Assembly (NCBI RefSeq): GCF_021504595.1
Contig: NZ_JACSGT010000002.1
Location: 744,001 to 808,000 of the forward strand
Source of the DNA: Chryseobacterium indicum
Lineage (GTDB): Bacteria > Bacteroidota > Bacteroidia > Flavobacteriales > Weeksellaceae
Reading direction: 5' to 3'
Length of the DNA stretch: 64,000 nucleotides
Each line of letters opens with the position of its first letter. Within the stretch, counting starts at the first letter, position 1. Positions 33,425-41,600 of this stretch are shown here, piece by piece. Below the pieces are notes generated by a model that worked only from the letters and a program-made list of their open reading frames with translations, was not told the DNA's origin and did not search any database. The position numbers and the translations under genes were made by a program.

Positions 33425-35470
33425 CTATATTTTACCTTCCAGTTTCATCAGGAAAGCATATTCCAGAGCATCTTCTTTCAAAGATTCAAATCTTCCGCTC
33501 GCTCCGCCATGTCCTGCGCTCATGTCTGTTTTGAAAATCAGGATATTGTTATCCGTTTTCAGTTCTCTCAGTTTTGTCGTCCATTTTGCCGGTTCCCAAT
33601 ATTGTACCTGAGAATCGTGTAATCCTGTGGTAATCAAAAGATTTGGATAATCTTTAGCTTCCACATTATCATACGGCGAATATTCCTTCATGTAATGATA
33701 ATATTCTTCGTCATTCGGATTTCCCCATTCGTCGTATTCTCCGGTTGTTAGAGGGATGGTTTCGTCCAGCATAGTCGTTACAACGTCCACAAAAGGAACC
33801 TGTGCTACAATTCCGTTGAAGAGAGAAGGTTCGTAATTCATTACCGCTCCTACCAGTAATCCTCCTGCGCTTCCGCCCATCGCGTACAAATGTTTTGAGG
33901 AAGTATAATTTTCTTTAATTAAAAATTTTCCGGCATCAATAAAATCGAAAAATGTATTTTTCTTGAACAGCATTTTTCCGTCTTCATACCATTCTCTTCC
34001 CAGATATTCTCCACCTCGGATGTGGGCAATCGCATAAATGAAACCTCTGTCTAAAATAGAAAGCCTCACGTTTGAAAAACTTGCGTCAACAGTGTGTCCG
34101 TAACTTCCATAACCATATAAAAGTAAAGGCGTATCCGCAGATTTTGGGGTGTCTTTATGGTAAACCAGAGAAATAGGAACTTTCGCTTCTCCGTCTCTGG
34201 AATCTGCCCAGATTCTCTCGGAAATATAATTTTCGGCAAAGAATTTTCCGCCCAAAACTTCCTGTTGTTTCAGAAGCTTTGTGGTTTTTTCCTTCATATT
34301 ATATTCGTAGGTGGAACTTGGCTGTGTAAGAGAAGTGTAGCCGTAGCGGAGAACTTCCGTATCAAATTCCAGATTTACTCCGATGTAAGCGGTATAAGTA
34401 GGATCTGAAAACGGCAGATAATGTGATTCCTGCGTTTTCTCGTCAATAATCTTGATCTGTAAAAGACCTTCTTCTCTTTCTTCAAGAACCAGATAGTTTT
34501 TAAAGATCTCAAAACCTTCCAGTAAAACTTCCGGACGGTGAGGAATTACATCCACCCAGTTCTCCATTCCGCAGTTCTCGATCTTTGTCTTTACAATTTT
34601 AAAATTGAAAGCCTCGTCTGCGTTGGTAATGATGTAGAATTCATCTTCGTAATGTTCAACCGAATATTCCAGATCATCTATTCTGGGCTGAATAATCGTC
34701 CAGTCTGCGAAAACATCATCCGAAGGAATAAATCTGTGCTCATCCGAAATGGTACTCGAACTGGCAATGAAAATATATTCCAGAGATTTGGTTTTGAAAA
34801 CATTTACGTCGAATGTATCATCTTTTTCATGGAAAATCAGAACGTCATCCGAAGAATCTGTTCCCAGCTTGTGTCTGTACACCTGAAAAGCTCTTAAACT
34901 TTCATCTTTTCTGATGTAGAAAATATGCTCGTTATCATTTGCCCAGACTGCTTTTCCTGTGGTGTTTTCAATTTCATCAGGAAGTGTTTCGCCGGTCTGT
35001 AAATTTTTAAATTTAATAGTATAAATTCTTCGGCTCACATTGTCCGTTGAAAATGAAGCCAATTGGTTGTTTGGAGAAACAGCAACACTTCCTACTTCAA
35101 AATAATTTTCGCCTTCTGCCAAAATATTAACGTCCAGAATAATTTCTTCTTCGTTTTCGAGACTTTGGTATTTTCTGCAGAAAATAGGATATTCTTTTCC
35201 CTCTTCGTAACGAACGATGTACCAATATTCGTTAAAGAAATAAGGTAAAGATTCGTCATCTTTTTTATAACGGGCTTTCATTTCCTCAAAAAGTTCTTCC
35301 TGAAAAGGTTCTGTATCCTTCATGATGAAATCTGCATACGCATTTTCTTCTTCGAGATATTTTATTACTTCCGGATTTTCTCTTTCATTGAGCCAGAAAT
35401 AGGGGTCTAACCTTTTATCACCGTGTGTTTCAAGTGTTTTTTCTATTTTTTTTGCCTTTGGAGCTTCCAT
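33425..35470 (-). CDS. ptrB: Oligopeptidase B (S9A prolyl oligopeptidase family)
   Basis: A 681-residue serine peptidase that cleaves short peptides after basic residues. An N-terminal beta-propeller (about 70-400) caps the C-terminal alpha/beta-hydrolase domain. The catalytic triad is visible: S534 in YAMGGSAGGLLVGAV, D619 in TTGLHDSQVQYWEP and H654 in SAGHGGASGRFESL. The opening KIEKTLETHGDKRLDPYFWLNERENPEVI (quoted across) and RGGEYLGREWYEDG are typical of PtrB rather than PreP. A -7 box TAAATTTG lies on the minus strand at 35496-35489. No signal peptide, so cytoplasmic. Confidence 0.93.
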   Translation of the reverse strand: MEAPKAKKIEKTLETHGDKRLDPYFWLNERENPEVIKYLEEENAYADFIMKDTEPFQEELFEEMKARYKKDDESLPYFFNEYWYIVRYEEGKEYPIFCRKYQSLENEEEIILDVNILAEGENYFEVGSVAVSPNNQLASFSTDNVSRRIYTIKFKNLQTGETLPDEIENTTGKAVWANDNEHIFYIRKDESLRAFQVYRHKLGTDSSDDVLIFHEKDDTFDVNVFKTKSLEYIFIASSSTISDEHRFIPSDDVFADWTIIQPRIDDLEYSVEHYEDEFYIITNADEAFNFKIVKTKIENCGMENWVDVIPHRPEVLLEGFEIFKNYLVLEEREEGLLQIKIIDEKTQESHYLPFSDPTYTAYIGVNLEFDTEVLRYGYTSLTQPSSTYEYNMKEKTTKLLKQQEVLGGKFFAENYISERIWADSRDGEAKVPISLVYHKDTPKSADTPLLLYGYGSYGHTVDASFSNVRLSILDRGFIYAIAHIRGGEYLGREWYEDGKMLFKKNTFFDFIDAGKFLIKENYTSSKHLYAMGGSAGGLLVGAVMNYEPSLFNGIVAQVPFVDVVTTMLDETIPLTTGEYDEWGNPNDEEYYHYMKEYSPYDNVEAKDYPNLLITTGLHDSQVQYWEPAKWTTKLRELKTDNNILIFKTDMSAGHGGASGRFESLKEDALEYAFLMKLEGKI

Positions 35471-35498
35471 TCAATATTAATTCTTGTTCAAATTTAGT

Positions 35499-35535
35499 TA
35501 AAAAAAAACCATCTTTCCGGTAAGAAAAGACGGTT
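35499..35535 (-). terminator. Terminator of hemD
   Basis: A minus-strand stem around AACCGTCTTTTC / GAAAGATGGTT (mismatched) is followed by a run of eight T. It ends the DUF4271-hemD transcript ahead of ptrB. Confidence 0.75.
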
Positions 35536-35558
35536 GCTTTATATTTTATATTAAAAAC

Positions 35559-36302
35559 TTATTTATGTAATGCTTTAATATACTTTTCCAATGCCATGGT
35601 CATGGACGGAGTTTCCTTTGTAGGAGCCATTAAATCTACTGTTAGCCCTGCTTCTTCTGCTGCTGCTGAAGTAGTTGCACCGAAAACGCCGATTTTTGTT
35701 TCTTCCTGTTTGAAATCCGGAAAATTCTGCTGTAAAGACTTTATTCCCTGCGGACTGAAGAAGATCAGCATATCATAATCCTTTACATTGATGTTTGTAA
35801 GATCGCTGCAAACGGTTCTGTACATGATGGCTCTTTTCCAGTCTACATTAGAAGCTTCCATTGTTTTGGTAATATCCGGGCTTAAAACATCTGATGATGG
35901 CAAAAGATATTTTTCGCTCGGGAATTTTTTAAACAGTGGAAGAAGATCCGAGAAATTCTTTTCCCCGAAGCTGATCTTTCTTTTTCTGTACACAATATGC
36001 TTTTGAAGATAATTCGCAATGGCTTCCGACTGACAGATGTATCTCATCGTATCAGGAACCGAAAAACGAAGCTCTTCAGCTAATCTGAAGTAATGGTCGA
36101 TCGCGTTTTTACTCGTGAAAATAATTCCGGTATATTGCGTAAGATCGATCTTTTGTGTTCTAAGCTCTTTATTATCAACTCCTTCGACGTGGATGAAAGG
36201 ACGGAAATCAATCTTTATCTTTTCCTTCTTTGCAATTTCCAGGTACGGAGACGACTCACTTGGCGCTGGTTGAGAAACCAATATAGACTTTATTCTCATC
36301 AT
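35559..36302 (-). CDS. hemD: Uroporphyrinogen-III synthase
   Basis: A 247-residue enzyme that closes hydroxymethylbilane to uroporphyrinogen III in haem synthesis. The HemD pattern is clear: RIKSILVSQPAP at the start, YTGIIFTSKNAIDHYF, and late DMLIFFSPQGIKSL with KIGVFGATTSAAAEEAGL. Sequence conservation in the family is always low; these motifs and the DUF4271 neighbour support the call. The two ATGs MM at the start are equally possible. It lies 9 bp downstream of the DUF4271 gene and forms an operon with it. Confidence 0.88.
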   Translation of the reverse strand: MMRIKSILVSQPAPSESSPYLEIAKKEKIKIDFRPFIHVEGVDNKELRTQKIDLTQYTGIIFTSKNAIDHYFRLAEELRFSVPDTMRYICQSEAIANYLQKHIVYRKRKISFGEKNFSDLLPLFKKFPSEKYLLPSSDVLSPDITKTMEASNVDWKRAIMYRTVCSDLTNINVKDYDMLIFFSPQGIKSLQQNFPDFKQEETKIGVFGATTSAAAEEAGLTVDLMAPTKETPSMTMALEKYIKALHK

Positions 36303-36311
36303 TGACAGTTA

Positions 36312-36980
36312 TTAAAAAAACAATAGTTTCCAAAGCAACAAAATGGGTGCGATTTGGAGCGTGCAAATATACAAAAATTTATAATACCATTTCTCAGGTA
36401 AGATGTTGTTCTTGTGAAATAAATAGAAAAACACCTTGAAAATGAATACAAAAGAGAAAAAGAAAATGTAATATAAAAACATTTTATTTCTGTCGATCGG
36501 GAAATAATAGTGGGTTACACATAAAATTATTAACAAAAAAGACAGGACAAAATAAAATTTTGTAGAGGTAAAATAAAAAACAGTCCATTTCTTTCCGTCG
36601 CCAATGCTTTGGAAAAATAAAAATCCTAAACTTGATTTTATTGCATAAAAAAATATGACCGCAATTAAACAAAAGCCAAATTTATTAAGCTGATACCCCA
36701 AAATCTGAAGATCAGCAACATATTTTGGAACTACGGGAATATACTGGGAGATCAGAACCGAAAGCGTGAGTGTAATAACGCAGGACGTGATTACCCAGCT
36801 CGGAAGGTTGTTGCTGGCGTCAAAATACTTTTGAAGCAGAAAATCTTTCAGGTTGGCTTCTCTTTCTACGACGTTCATCATAAAAAGGTATAAAAAGATA
36901 CAGCCCAGCAATATAAAGATTACCCAATCGTTATGTTCAGGTATTCTTACATGATTTATAAATGTTTGTGATAAAGGCAA
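36312..36980 (-). CDS. DUF4271 membrane protein
   Basis: A 222-residue integral membrane protein with about six transmembrane helices (for example VIFILLGCIFLYLFMMNVV, WVITSCVITLTLSVLI, FYFVLSFLLIILCVTHYY, MFLYYIFFFSFVFIFKVFFY). Its position directly upstream of hemD matches the conserved Bacteroidota neighbourhood of DUF4271. Function is unknown. It is divergent from the glycosyltransferase operon, sharing a 75-bp intergenic region. Confidence 0.85.
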   Translation of the reverse strand: MPLSQTFINHVRIPEHNDWVIFILLGCIFLYLFMMNVVEREANLKDFLLQKYFDASNNLPSWVITSCVITLTLSVLISQYIPVVPKYVADLQILGYQLNKFGFCLIAVIFFYAIKSSLGFLFFQSIGDGKKWTVFYFTSTKFYFVLSFLLIILCVTHYYFPIDRNKMFLYYIFFFSFVFIFKVFFYLFHKNNILPEKWYYKFLYICTLQIAPILLLWKLLFF

Positions 36981-37055
36981 CGGAATTTTTTTGCAAAATT
37001 ATAGATTATTTTGTATAAAATAAAAAGGTTAAATAAACTATCTTTGCAAACTGAA

Positions 37056-37772
37056 ATGAAAAAACTGGTCATAATTCCGACTTACAACGAAAAGGAAAAT
37101 ATTGAAAATATTATTTCCGCAGTTTTTGCATTGGAAGATGACTTTCATATTTTGGTAGTGGATGACTCGTCTCCTGATGGAACGGCGGACTTGGTGAAGG
37201 AATTGCAGAAGAATTATCCTCATTATCTTCATCTGGCGGTACGAAAGGTGAAAGATGGTTTGGGAAAAGCATACATTCATGGTTTTAAATGGGCGATCGA
37301 AAATAAATATGATTATATTTTTGAAATGGATGCCGATTTTTCGCACAACCCGAATGATCTGCCTAAGCTTTATGAAGCCTGTTTAAAAGCAGACATGGCA
37401 ATCGGTTCCCGTTATTCCAAAGGAGTAAATGTGGTGAACTGGCCTATGGGAAGAGTTTTGCTGTCCTATTTTGCTTCAAAATATGTTCGTTTTGTTTTGG
37501 GACTTCCGATTCATGATACTACGGCAGGCTTTGTCTGTTTTTCAAGAAAGGTTCTGGAAGAAATCGGTTTGGATAACGTAAAATTAAAAGGATATGGATT
37601 TCAGATCGAAATGAAATTCAGAGCTTTTAAAAAAGGATCTAAAATTGTAGAAGTTCCTATTATTTTTACCAACAGAATTCTGGGAGAAAGCAAAATGAAT
37701 GGCGGGATCATTCATGAAGCGGTTTTTGGAGTTTTAAATTTAAAATGGAAATCCATCATCAACAGATTATGA
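37056..37772 (+). CDS. GT2 glycosyltransferase, polyprenol monophosphomannose synthase type
   Basis: A 238-residue cytoplasmic, membrane-associated GT2 transferase when started at MKKLVIIPTYNEKEN (37056). The start is supported by the -7 box TATCTTTG at 37039-37046, which would lie inside the longer reading frame. The nucleotide-binding DDSSPDGTADLV and the metal site DADFSH are present, as is RYSKGVNVVNWP. The C-terminal membrane anchors of some relatives are absent. It likely transfers a sugar from a nucleotide donor to polyprenyl phosphate. The last four bases overlap the next gene (ATGA), so translation is coupled. Confidence 0.88.
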   Translation: MKKLVIIPTYNEKENIENIISAVFALEDDFHILVVDDSSPDGTADLVKELQKNYPHYLHLAVRKVKDGLGKAYIHGFKWAIENKYDYIFEMDADFSHNPNDLPKLYEACLKADMAIGSRYSKGVNVVNWPMGRVLLSYFASKYVRFVLGLPIHDTTAGFVCFSRKVLEEIGLDNVKLKGYGFQIEMKFRAFKKGSKIVEVPIIFTNRILGESKMNGGIIHEAVFGVLNLKWKSIINRL

Positions 37773-38146
37773 AAAAACTGATCTTCATTTTCGTTCTGAT
37801 GTGTCTGTTTTCATGCGGAGACTACATCGATAAGCCTAAAAATCTGATCCCGAAAGATCAGATGGCAGAAATTCTGGCTGATCTTTCCATTAACGATCAG
37901 GCAACTTTCATGTATCCCAACACGAATCTGGAAGCAGGAACAAGATATATCCTGAAAACACATAATGTAAAATCTCAGGATTTTGTGGAAAGCTTCAAAT
38001 ATTATGTGGTGAAGGAAGAGATGAGCGGTATTGCAGATGATGCCCAGAAAATAGTATTAAAGAAAGATCCCAAAGCGGATCAGTATGTAAAGGATAAAAA
38101 AAATAAATCAGGAAATCTTCAGAATCCTCCTGCTTTATCGAGATAA
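37769..38146 (+). CDS. DUF4296 lipoprotein
   Basis: A 125-residue lipoprotein when started at MKKLIFIFV (37769), with the lipobox MCLFSC and Cys15. The body (LIPKDQMAEILADLSINDQATF, VKSQDFVESFKYYVVKEEM, quoted short) is helical and fits DUF4296, found at this place in many Bacteroidota. Function is unknown. The ATG overlaps the glycosyltransferase stop by 4 bp, and tgt follows 6 bp after, so all are cotranscribed. Confidence 0.85.
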   Translation: MKKLIFIFVLMCLFSCGDYIDKPKNLIPKDQMAEILADLSINDQATFMYPNTNLEAGTRYILKTHNVKSQDFVESFKYYVVKEEMSGIADDAQKIVLKKDPKADQYVKDKKNKSGNLQNPPALSR

Positions 38147-38152
38147 TTTAAG

Positions 38153-39286
38153 ATGCAAAAGTTTTTTAATATAGAAAAAACCTCTGAGGGAAAGGCAAGA
38201 GCGGGAGAACTTACCACAGATCACGGTAAGATTCAGACGCCTATTTTTATGCCTGTAGGAACGGTTGCAAGTGTAAAAACAGTTCACCAGAGAGAATTAA
38301 AAGAAGATATCAAAGCTCAGATTATTCTGGGAAATACTTATCATTTATACCTTCGTCCGGGAATGGAAGTCATGCAGGAAGCCGGAGGTTTGCATAAATT
38401 TATGAACTGGGATTTACCGATTCTTACGGATTCCGGAGGTTTTCAGGTATTTTCACTGGCGAGCAGCAGAAAAATGTCTGAAGAAGGAGCCCGATTCAAA
38501 TCTCACATCGACGGAAGTTACCATATGTTTTCTCCGGAAAAATCCATGGAGATCCAAAGACAGATCGGAGCCGATATTTTTATGGCTTTTGATGAATGTG
38601 TGGCGTATCCGTGCGAATACAATCAGGCAAAAACATCCATGGAACTTACACACCGTTGGTTGAAAAGATGTATCGAATGGACGGAAAACAATCCTGAATT
38701 GTACGGTCACAAGCAAAGACTTTTCCCCATTGTTCAGGGATCTACTTTTTCAGATTTAAGAAAAATTTCCGCAGAAGTTATTGCGGAAGCGGGTGCTGAA
38801 GGAAACGCAATTGGCGGTCTTTCCGTAGGCGAACCTGAAGAAGAAATGTACAGAATTACAGATGAGGTTACCGATATTCTGCCAAAAGAAAAACCGAGAT
38901 ATTTAATGGGAGTGGGAACTCCGTGGAATATTCTGGAATCCATTGGTCTAGGTATTGATATGATGGATTGTGTAATGCCGACAAGAAATGCCAGAAACGC
39001 AATGCTTTTCACATGGAAAGGAGTCATGAATATGAAAAACGAGAAGTGGAAGAAAGATTTTTCGCCTCTGGACGAATTTGGAACAAGTTTCGTAGACAGA
39101 GAATATTCTAAAGCGTATGTAAGACATTTGTTTGTTTCTAAAGAATATCTGGCAAAACAGATTGCTTCCATTCATAATTTAGCTTTTTATCTGGATCTGG
39201 TAAAAGTGGCAAGAGAACATATTATGGCAGGAGATTTCTATCAGTGGAAAAATTCGGTGGTTCCAATTCTTCGTCAGAGATTATAA
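38153..39286 (+). CDS. tgt: tRNA-guanine(34) transglycosylase, without the usual zinc cysteines
   Basis: A 377-residue enzyme that swaps guanine for a queuine precursor in tRNA. Active-site residues are intact: D93 in ILTDSGGFQVF and the nucleophile D272 in MMDCVMPTRNARNA. However, at the structural zinc site the three Cys of the CxCxxC motif are Gly310, Ser312 and Asp315 (DEFGTSFVDREYSKAY), while His341 (IASIHNL) is kept. The enzyme therefore probably does not bind zinc as its E. coli homologue does. I believe this is common in Bacteroidota but cannot check here. Sits in an operon with the glycosyltransferase, DUF4296 and lptF genes. Confidence 0.92.
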   Translation: MQKFFNIEKTSEGKARAGELTTDHGKIQTPIFMPVGTVASVKTVHQRELKEDIKAQIILGNTYHLYLRPGMEVMQEAGGLHKFMNWDLPILTDSGGFQVFSLASSRKMSEEGARFKSHIDGSYHMFSPEKSMEIQRQIGADIFMAFDECVAYPCEYNQAKTSMELTHRWLKRCIEWTENNPELYGHKQRLFPIVQGSTFSDLRKISAEVIAEAGAEGNAIGGLSVGEPEEEMYRITDEVTDILPKEKPRYLMGVGTPWNILESIGLGIDMMDCVMPTRNARNAMLFTWKGVMNMKNEKWKKDFSPLDEFGTSFVDREYSKAYVRHLFVSKEYLAKQIASIHNLAFYLDLVKVAREHIMAGDFYQWKNSVVPILRQRL

Positions 39287-39308
39287 TTAAAAATAAAAAC
39301 GCAGTAAA

Positions 39309-40421
39309 ATGCTTAAAATAATAGACCGATATATCGTTAGAAAATACCTTGGAACATTCAGTTTCATGCTGATATTGCTGTCTATTGTTGTTTTGGTGAT
39401 CGACGTACAGCAGAAAATTCCAAGAATTGAAAATGCAACAGCGCTGGATCCAAAACTTAATGTTACGTACTTTCTGATTCATTTTTATCCTTTCTGGATC
39501 GTGAATCTGGTCATGACGTTCCTTTCGATTCTCGTCTTTATTTCGGTGATTTATTTCACCTCAAGAATGGCGAATAATACCGAAATTGTTGCCGTCATCA
39601 GTAGTGGAGCGAGTTTTCACAGGTTTGCAAGACCGTATCTGCTTACGTCGCTGTTTATTGCAGTTTTGTCATTGGGAATCAATCACTTTTTGCTTCCCTG
39701 GGCGAATATTCAGAAAAATCAGCTTGAAGCCTATACCTACAATGCAACCAATAAAGAGAAGGTTTTAGGAACGGCTCCCGTTTCTGCGCAATTAAGCAAA
39801 ACGGAGTATATCTTTATCAATTCATGGAATAAAAGAGAAAAAAGAGGTTCCGGATTCGTCTATCAGAAGTTTGATAAGGACAGAAGAATGACGTACGAGT
39901 TAAAGGCTTCTGATGTTTCTTGGGATAAAGACAAAAAAGAATTTGTACTGAATTCCTACACGGAAAAAACCATCAATAAAGACGATACAGAAAAGTTGTC
40001 CAGCGGTTTCGATCTGAAGAAAAAATACGGTCATGATCCTGAAGAACTTTTCCCGAATGAACTTTTAGGGCAAAATAAAACAACGCCGGAACTGATAAAA
40101 TTCATTAAAAGAGAAACCGAAAAAGGAAACAGCAACTTGAATGCGCACTTAAACGAGCTTCACCAAAGAACTTCGATGCCATTTTCCATCGTTATTCTTA
40201 CCTTTTTGGCGCTGTCGCTTTCTTCACAGAAAAAACGAGGAGGATTGGGGATTAACTTAGCTTTGGGTATTTCTTTAGCCTTTGTTTTTGTATTTTCCTT
40301 TGAAGCTTTAAAAGTGGTTTCGGAAAATAAAAGTATTTCGCCCGCTTTGGCAATGTGGCTTCCGAATATGATTTTTTTCCCGCTTGCTGCCTTTCTTTAC
40401 ATTAAAAGAGCCAATCAGTAA
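39309..40421 (+). CDS. LptF/LptG-family lipopolysaccharide export permease
   Basis: A 370-residue inner-membrane protein with the LptF/LptG (YjgP/YjgQ) layout: three transmembrane helices near the N-terminus (FSFMLILLSIVVLVIDVQQ, FWIVNLVMTFLSILVFISVIY, YLLTSLFIAVLSLGINHFLL-type, read short), a large periplasmic beta-jellyroll (about 125-270) and three C-terminal helices (MPFSIVILTFLALSLSSQKK onward). It works with LptB and LptC to pull lipopolysaccharide from the inner membrane. Whether it is F or G cannot be told by eye. It is the last gene of the operon and overlaps birA by 7 bp tail to tail. Confidence 0.88.
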   Translation: MLKIIDRYIVRKYLGTFSFMLILLSIVVLVIDVQQKIPRIENATALDPKLNVTYFLIHFYPFWIVNLVMTFLSILVFISVIYFTSRMANNTEIVAVISSGASFHRFARPYLLTSLFIAVLSLGINHFLLPWANIQKNQLEAYTYNATNKEKVLGTAPVSAQLSKTEYIFINSWNKREKRGSGFVYQKFDKDRRMTYELKASDVSWDKDKKEFVLNSYTEKTINKDDTEKLSSGFDLKKKYGHDPEELFPNELLGQNKTTPELIKFIKRETEKGNSNLNAHLNELHQRTSMPFSIVILTFLALSLSSQKKRGGLGINLALGISLAFVFVFSFEALKVVSENKSISPALAMWLPNMIFFPLAAFLYIKRANQ

Positions 40422-41128
40422 AGTAATTTTATTTCTTTGTGATAGAAAGATTGTAGTCCGTCATTTTCAAGATTAATCCAGAGTTCACCATTTTCATCAG
40501 CCTTTTTGATGATGCCATTTTGGCGTGTTTTTTCGAGTTCGAACACCGATATTTCGTCTTTTCGGAACAGGTTTTCATTGAAAAGTTTGAGGATTTCCTC
40601 TTCCGAAGGAATATTTTTCAGTTTTTCGGTTAAAAAATCATGAAGTTGTAAAGTGAAATCATTCAGGTCAAAACTCTTTCCGGTCTGCGTTAAAAGCGAT
40701 CCTGCATTGGAAATTTCAAATTTTTCCTGAAGAATATTAAATCCGGCTCCTGCAATAAAATATTGATTTTGATTAAATTTTTTCTTTTCAATCAGAATTC
40801 CGACGATTTTTTTACCTTTAAGAATCATATCATTCGGCCATTTTATTTTCACGTCTTCGTCAGTCAAATTGGCAAGGAAATCCCTTATGACAATTGCGGT
40901 ATAATAATTGAACATAAAATCCGAGACTGTAAAGTGTTCAGCTTTTACAGCAAGAGTATATGCCAGATTTTTTTCAGCCGTTGAAGACCATGTATTTCCG
41001 TACTGTCCGCGACCTTTCGTCTGATTGAATGTGTGAAGTGCAATAAAATCTGAATCTTCGTAAAGTAAAAACTTAGATATTTCGTCATTAGTAGAAGAAC
41101 ATTCTTTCAGATAAAACAGTGCGATCAT
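40415..41128 (-). CDS. birA: Biotin--[acetyl-CoA-carboxylase] ligase, without DNA-binding domain
   Basis: A 237-residue biotin protein ligase that attaches biotin to the carboxyl carrier protein. The biotinyl-AMP loop is KGRGQYGNTWSS, and IKWPNDMILKGKKIVGILIE is the catalytic Lys region. The protein lacks the N-terminal helix-turn-helix of E. coli BirA, so it is not a repressor. It is convergent with lptF (7-bp overlap) and divergent from rsfS. Confidence 0.9.
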   Translation of the reverse strand: MIALFYLKECSSTNDEISKFLLYEDSDFIALHTFNQTKGRGQYGNTWSSTAEKNLAYTLAVKAEHFTVSDFMFNYYTAIVIRDFLANLTDEDVKIKWPNDMILKGKKIVGILIEKKKFNQNQYFIAGAGFNILQEKFEISNAGSLLTQTGKSFDLNDFTLQLHDFLTEKLKNIPSEEEILKLFNENLFRKDEISVFELEKTRQNGIIKKADENGELWINLENDGLQSFYHKEIKLLY

Positions 41129-41214
41129 TTAAGAAAACTTTAAGACTTTAAAAGGCTAAAAATAAGGCTAAAGTAAAAGAAAAACAATAAATTTGCAGAT
41201 TATAGTATTTTTTA

Positions 41215-41577
41215 ATGAATAAAACAGTAGAAAAACAAGCGCTAATAGATAAAATTGTAGAGGCTATCCAGGATGTAAAAGGTGAAGATATCATGATCTT
41301 TGATCTTTCCAATATCGAAAATTCAGTAGCAGAAACGTTCATCATCTGTAGCGGAAACTCAAATACGCAGGTTTCGGCGTTAGCGGGAAGTGTAGAGAAA
41401 AAAGTAAGAAACGACCTTAAAGACAGACCTTGGCACGTAGAAGGTACCGAAAACTCTATGTGGGTTTTGGTAGATTACGTTTCCGTAGTAGTCCACATTT
41501 TCCAGAAAGAAGTAAGAGAATATTATGATATTGAAGAACTTTGGGGAGATGCTGTGATTACGAAAATCGAAAATTAA
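41215..41577 (+). CDS. rsfS: Ribosomal silencing factor RsfS
   Basis: A 120-residue protein that binds ribosomal protein uL14 and blocks subunit joining in starvation. The family pattern is clear: GEDIMIFDLSNIENSVAETFIICSG (quoted short as DLSNIENSVAETFIICSG), then RPWHVEGTENSMWVLVDYV and HIFQKEVREYYDIEELWGD. A -7 box TAAATTTG lies at 41188-41195, 19 bp before the ATG. ftsH follows after 23 bp in the same operon, an order common in Bacteroidota. Confidence 0.94.
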   Translation: MNKTVEKQALIDKIVEAIQDVKGEDIMIFDLSNIENSVAETFIICSGNSNTQVSALAGSVEKKVRNDLKDRPWHVEGTENSMWVLVDYVSVVVHIFQKEVREYYDIEELWGDAVITKIEN

Positions 41578-41600
41578 TTATTAAATTTTAAAAAGTATAA

